This document shows, piece by piece, positions 58,823 to 64,000 of a DNA stretch of 64,000 bases (position 1 is the first letter of the stretch; every line of letters starts with the position of its first letter). A program made the translations under genes and the position numbers. Below the pieces are notes generated by a model. The model was not told where the DNA came from, made no database searches, and worked only from the letters and a program-made list of their open reading frames with translations. Source of the DNA: Cotesia glomerata (Eukaryota > Arthropoda > Insecta > Hymenoptera > Braconidae); assembly GCF_020080835.1 (NCBI RefSeq), contig NC_058167.1, forward strand, positions 399,768-463,767. Direction: 5' to 3'.

Positions 58823-59827
58823 CACTAGTCACAAAAATTAAGGGATAAACAAAAGTTCTAAATTTTTCGATGATTTTCAACGAGCTGTAACTACGAGCGA
58901 GGAAAATGATCATACAGTAAAAAAAAAAAACAAAGAACATTGTAGCTCTAAGTGTCTGCTTTTCAGATATGACCATAAAAATTTTTTATCATGTTTGGGT
59001 TTGGAGTAATCCTAAGAAAATTACAAAAATAAAAAATTTTTAAATTTTTTCTCATCATAAAAAAGGTCTACGGGCTTCAAAAAAATTGATTTCATAGCTT
59101 CCTTCGAAAGTTCTTTTAGAAAATTCAATGCCCTTTAATTTGACGCAATTAAAAAGCCTGTACGATGATTTTCCGCAGAGTTAGCGTCAATCAAAGCAAA
59201 CAAGTTATTTTTAACTGATAATTAATAACTCTGGGAATAATGATCGTATAGGAAATCAAAAGAAGGTTTTGAAAACTACACAATATTCTCTATGAAATAC
59301 TATGAATGCCTTTTAACGAAAAAAAATTTTTTTTTAATTGAAAACTTTGACTGAAAAAAGACGAAAACTCGCATAATTCAGGATATTTGGATAACTGGGT
59401 ATAACTTCAAATAAAATAGATGAACGAAGGGTATCGTCGATAATTATTCAACCTTAAAGTGTCACCTAAAATACCTGAAAAATTCAAAGCGCTGCGATTT
59501 TTTTACAAAGTGCCCCGAAGCTTCAAATTCTTTGTTTTCGCAAAAATCACCATTATAAGCAATTTTTTTATCTTTATTCATTTTTTCAGTGAGAAAAAAA
59601 ATTTTTTTTTCTTAAAAATCGTTATTTTATCGTTATCTTCGATTTTCTTATCGGGAAGTTAAAAAGTATATTACACCCCTTGAGAAGGAAAATAAGAAAA
59701 TTAGGCACTTGGAGCTACAATTTCTTTTTTTTTTCTGTACGATCATTTTCCTCGGAGATATCAGCTCATTGAAAATCACCAAAAAATTTGGAATTTTTTT
59801 TACATCCCTTAATTTTTGTGACTAGTG
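58823..59827. mobile_element. Tc1/mariner-type MITE (1005 bp)
   Basis: A perfect 24-bp inverted repeat (starting CACTAGTCACAAAAATTAAG) at 58823-58846 and 59804-59827, flanked by TA on both sides. Imperfect inverted homology continues to about 125 bp on each side. No transposase ORF. Confidence 0.75.
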
Positions 59828-59828
59828 T

Positions 59829-61063
59829 ATATCGCGTTTCAGATGCCATAAGGGCGTATACCGGCAAAAGGTCCTGGTGAAAAGCCATAAGGGCGAATAA
59901 AAAATTTTTTTGCTAAATGCTAAAAAAAAATTTTTCTCCTAACTAAAAATTTTCTTGGACTTAGAAAAAAAAACAGAATTTTTATTATACGCCCTTATGG
60001 CATCCGAGATGGGTCCTGGGAGCCATAAGGGCGTATATAAAAAAATTTTTTTTCGGTAATCAATGTATTTTCGTCCGAAATGTGTACAAATGCAAAAAAA
60101 AATTAGAAAAACGGTTCACCCTAAAGGTCATCCCTGCAACTTCCCGCTCATTTTGTACTTAAACGCTTCAAACTACACATTACGTTTTTGAGCTCTTCGA
60201 GCTCAAAAATATTATTTTTATGTCAATTTGAGCTCTTCGAGCTCAAAACTCTAATAGCAGTTGAAAGATACAATTTTTTGAATTTTCAAACGGCATTAAC
60301 TTTTGAATGAATGAACCGATTTTCACGCGGTTGGCGGCAATCGACGCAGTTTTTGAAGCTCCATGAAAAATTTTCAAGTTTAAATCGATCGAGCCATGAA
60401 TTTCGAAGTTATTACAAAAAAACACTTTTTTCTTTACTTCTAATTATTTATCACTCTTAACATTTAAATTCTATTTTACTTCATAGTTTTATTAACTAAC
60501 TAGTCATTTTGAGTCATTATTTGTCTATCTTTACTTCTAATTATTTATTACTCGTAACACGTGTTTTAACTAAATTTTACTTATTATTGTAAAATTATTA
60601 TTTTTCTAAACTTAAGTTATAATCTTTTTATTATATGTCTAGACAGTAGGCCAAAATATATTTTCCTTAATGAGATTATAATTACGAGAATTTCCCAGTC
60701 TGGACTTTAGTGCCACAGTGCATTTAAGAGCATCTTTAGATTTGAAGATTTCCAGATAATATCTCCAATGTTTCTTTCAATCGGCTACAAGTTCATTTAC
60801 GTATAACAAAACTCCCATTTACCTGTTTGTTAAGCTTTAAAATCTTAAATGCATTGAGGTTCCAGACTAAGTACCTAAGTAAGGGACATGGATCCTAATT
60901 ATCCTATTACCTGGTTTACATAAAAAAAAAGAAATTATTAATAAAAATTAATATTAAATAAAAAAAAATGTTTTACATAACAAATTTATACGCCCTTATG
61001 GTTCCCGGGTGCCATAAGGGCGTATAATTTTTATACGCCCTTATGGCATCTGTAACGCGATAT
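59829..61063. mobile_element. TIR element built on GCCATAAGGGCGTATA words (1.2 kb)
   Basis: 32-bp inverted ends with one mismatch (ATATCGCGTTTCAGATGCCA... left, ...TGTAACGCGATAT right). GCCATAAGGGCG or its complement recurs at least eight times inside (about 59844, 59885, 59990, 60018, 60990, 61010, 61034 and others). It is inserted directly at the right end of the 58823-59827 element. A partial copy of the AACTTCCCGCT element lies within (60138-60430). No transposase ORF. Confidence 0.7.
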
Positions 61064-61549
61064 ATATCAGGGTGTGCTTCATTTTGGAGCAACATTTTTT
61101 CTATGAACTACGACCTGAACTTCCGCTCACCGTATTAAATTTTTTTTTCCGCATTTTGACTTGTAGGCTCTTATAAAGACCTAAATTTGCTTCAGAAAAG
61201 GTCTCTGAGTCGAGTCCGTAACTCGATTAGATTTCTACACAAATCGCTTCTTAGATTAAAATTTCGTAAAAATAACACTAAATTTCATCTAGCGCCTAAA
61301 CTATTGATGATGGATGAAAAATGTAGAAAACAATTTTGTAGGAAATTTGATGTCCTACAATTTTTGTAATTAAACAATTTGTTTTAACTCTCAAAGTTTA
61401 GTAACTGCAGCCTCTTAGAATATAAAATCGGAGTAATTTATTTTTTACGCCTACAAAAACAAATTTAATAGATCTACGTAGAAAAATTGAACCGGAAAAT
61501 TGTATATCATCAGAGTTACTAAAATCGGACGACAGTAAAATTTTAAAAA

Positions 61550-62292
61550 TGTACTTGAAGTTCTGATCGTTTTTTTATGAACGAAAATAAAAAAAAAATT
61601 TTTATTGCTTTTGAAACTGAAAATAGTTTTTCGGCTCAAAATAAATACAAATAGCCCTAAAAATGATATATCGACCCCTCTAAAAAGCAAAACTACCCTC
61701 ACAGCCACCCCGAAGACTTGAGAGTTTTTTTCAAAACTTCTAAAAAAATCCTTCCGAGGGTCCTTGGAAGCTGCCGATTTTTTAGAGTACTCTTAGTACC
61801 CCCCCACATAATATAAAAAATAATCAGGCTGCTAACACCCCCGGAACTACCCCTCCAGCCACCCCAAAGACTCAAAAATTAAAAAAAAATGTAGAAAATC
61901 CTTGCGAGGGTCCTTGGAGGATGCCGATTTTTTAGAAGACTCCTAATACCCCCTCATAATATATAAAAAATCATCAGGCTGCTAACACCCCCGGAACTAC
62001 CCTTCCAGCCACTCTAAAGACTTAGAAGATTTTTTTAGAATTTTTGAAAAAAACTTCTAAGTCTTTAGAGTGGCTGGAAGGGTAGTTCCGGGGGTGTTAG
62101 CAGCCTGATGATTTTTTATATATTATGAGGGGGTATTAGGAGTCTTCTAAAAAATCGGCAGCCTCCAAGGACCCTCGGAACGATTTTTTTAGAAGTTTTG
62201 AAAAAAACTCTCAAGTCTTCGGGGTGGCTGTGAGGGTAGTTTTGCTTTTTAGAGGGGTCGATATATCATTTTTAGGGCTATTTGTATTAATA
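61550..62292. repeat. large inverted repeat centred near 62041
   Basis: The right arm (62049-62292) is the reverse complement of the left arm, which contains an internal tandem duplication of about 143 bp (61725-61868 and 61868-62028). Phrases: CCCCCGGAACTACCC, CAAGGACCCTCGG, GACCCCTCTAAAAAGC. The 53091-53250 repeat is another copy of its outer part. Frames within it, for example 61451-61708, look incidental. Confidence 0.75.
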
Positions 62293-62384
62293 TATTTTCT
62301 ATTTATTTTTTTAATTTAAAAACTAAATTTTATTATGTTTTATAGAGTTTATAATCTTGATATTTTAAATAGAATGGTTACTCC

Positions 62385-62530
62385 TCTTTTACACTGGTAT
62401 TACTCCGTTTTACACCGATTTAACACCGGTATTTTAACACCGGAAAAGTTACACCGGTGTTATTTTATTTTAACACCGCGGGGTGTTAAAATAAGTCCAT
62501 TTTTAACACTGATCTTTTTACAGTGTACAA
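62385..62530. repeat. array of ACACCGGT dyads
   Basis: TTACACTGG, ACACCGAT, AACACCGGTATT, AACACCGGAAAA, ACACCGGTGTT, AACACCGCGGGGTGTT occur within 110 bp. It looks like a subterminal array of another TIR family. Confidence 0.55.
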
Positions 62531-62861
62531 TTCCGTAGTATCTTCTCTGAGTCTCTTTCTGCTACCGAGTTAGTCAAACAATGAATATTGTGCAGTTTTA
62601 AATGTTACTGCGCTATGAAGAAATCATAAGATTAAGAGTGCTACGGCCACGCGTAAGCGTAGGTACATCACCGTCAGCAATTTAAATATAATATACGATA
62701 AATATGTGTAGAGGCATAACAATATACAAATATAATTAAAAATAAATTAAATATAATGAAATTAATAAGAATAAATTAATGAAATGAATAATAATGTAAT
62801 TAATAAATAAGATTATTAAAAAAAAATTAGGAAAACGGTTGACCCTGAAGGCCATCCCTGC

Positions 62862-63683
62862 AACTTCCCGCCAATTCTATACCTAAACGCTTGAAATTGC
62901 ACTTGTGACGTTTTAGAGCTCTTCGAGCTCATAAATACAATTTGTGTATTATTTTGAGCTCTCCGAGCTCAAAAAATAGCTTTTGTAGGCTTTTGAGCTA
63001 TTCGAGCTCAAAATTTTGACGGAAATTTGACAAAACTACTTTTCGAATTATCAAATCACAATAACTTTTGAATAAATGAACCGATTTTTACGCGGTTGGT
63101 GGCATTCGACGCAGTTTTTCAAGTTTCATATAGAATCATCAAGTTTAAATTGATAAAGCAAAAAATTTCGGAGTAATTCCGAAAAAAAACTTTTTTCGGT
63201 TTTCTTTCGTTCACGATATCTCTCGAACGAATTAACCGATTTTGACCGAATTAAGGACGATCGGCGTGGTTTTTCAAGCTTAAGGGCGGATTAGTTTTTG
63301 AAGTTGATCGATAGAGCCGTTTAAAAGATATTCCAAAAAAACCACTTTCAAAAATAATTTTTTCTTATTTTTTTTGAGATTTTTGAAGATTTCTTAAAAT
63401 CTGTCGGTCCGAATCGGTTCAAATTCTCAGGAAATCTAAGTTCGAGGGAACTCTTTAGAATGCCGTTTAGTTCGTTGCGATCGGTTCAGTCGTTCAAAAG
63501 TTATAAGCGAGTCACATAGTCACACACACACACACACATAGTGACAGCATCGCGGGGGTAGTCAGGGAAGCTTCCTGTGACCTTCAAACGTTGAGATCTG
63601 ATGAAAACTCGATTTTTGCAAAACGGGGTGAAAACAATAACTTCCCGATTTTTGAAAATCTTCGATTTTCTTAGCGGGAAATT
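62862..63683. mobile_element. dispersed element with AACTTCCCGC ends, copy 3 (822 bp)
   Basis: AACTTCCCGCC at the left and AGCGGGAAATT at the right. It contains three GAGCTC-type hairpins (62920-63015) and an (AC)n microsatellite at about 63521-63538. Confidence 0.6.
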
Positions 63684-63754
63684 AAAAATAAACAATTTTG
63701 ATTTAGCGGATCTTAAGAAAAACGGAGAAGTGTAATAGTATATTACACACCTGT

Positions 63755-63960
63755 GGCAAGAAAATGAGAAATGTCTCAGAACACATATATGTTGCCCGAG
63801 GCGAAGCCGAGGTCGACATATATGTGGTCTGAGATATTTATTATTTTCCTGCCATAGGTTTGTATACTATTTTTCTGTCCGACAGAGGCGGAAAGCGGCA
63901 ATTTCGTTTAGCGCAGCGGGCCGAAAGTTGCCACTTTCCGCCTGGAGGGCAGAAAAAATT
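63755..63960. repeat. two adjacent foldbacks
   Basis: The first pairs GGCAAGAAAATGAGAAATGT near 63760 with its near-complement near 63848, with GAGGCGAAGCCGAGG at the loop. The second pairs GGCGGAAAGCGGCAA near 63888 with TTGCCACTTTCCGCC near 63926. No coding content. Confidence 0.55.
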
Positions 63961-64000
63961 TTTATGCTTTATTATAAATATGACAGAGATTCATCGATTT

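Overview
The window is AT-rich eukaryotic DNA. There is no bacterial operon structure, but there are insect-type LTR retroelements, a LINE, many short terminal-inverted-repeat (TIR) elements, tRNA-like Pol III boxes and AT microsatellites. An insect genome is the best reading. A parasitoid wasp is my guess from the repeat style, but nothing in the window proves it. Almost all of the window is mobile DNA; the only candidate host exon I see is at about 7958-8371.

Layout: 1-11117 is intergenic, with tRNA-like sequences, two ACACGG-TIR elements (1676-2211 and 4842-5564), tandem palindromes (2711-3545), a 71-bp minisatellite (6272-6482) and one possible exon. 11118-40341 holds two copies of one very large errantivirus-like Ty3/gypsy element in inverted orientation. 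Copy 1 (+ strand, 11118-23704) has a 5' LTR but stops abruptly inside its last gene. Copy 2 (- strand, 23705-40341) has both LTRs, a primer binding site and a polypurine tract, about 16.6 kb in all. Its gene order is two small basic ORFs, gag, pol (protease, RT, RNase H, a macrodomain-like insert, integrase), a first glycoprotein resembling chuvirus-type glycoproteins, a second glycoprotein of the F-like errantivirus env type, and a late ORF with paired cysteines broken by one in-frame UGA. 40342 to about 52624 is a third, different and GC-richer env-bearing gypsy element (+ strand). It has an intact 656-aa env with a furin site and fusion peptide, two retropepsin domains in tandem, a deleted RT, a degenerate RNase H, a 3' LTR and no visible 5' LTR. 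A candidate spliced antisense gene lies between its env and 3' LTR. 53090-64000 is a repeat patchwork: a pogo-like MITE, an internally deleted LINE that keeps ORF1, a Tc1/mariner-type MITE, a TIR element built on a GCCATAAGGGCG word, elements with GAGCTC dyads, and a large inverted repeat near 62040.

How the genes would work together: in all three elements Gag forms the particle and Pol copies and integrates the genome. The env genes would be expressed from spliced subgenomic RNA and would give an infectious (errantivirus-like) option. No copy is visibly intact. Copy 1 has lost the RT active site by deletion, the third element has lost the N-terminal half of RT, and copy 2 keeps every domain but is broken by single-base homopolymer length changes, which may be sequencing error.

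The points most worth following up are the two unrelated glycoproteins in one element, the macrodomain-like insert in pol, the tandem protease, the leader hairpin with compensatory changes, the inverted composite bounded by two 5' LTRs, and the antisense spliced ORF.
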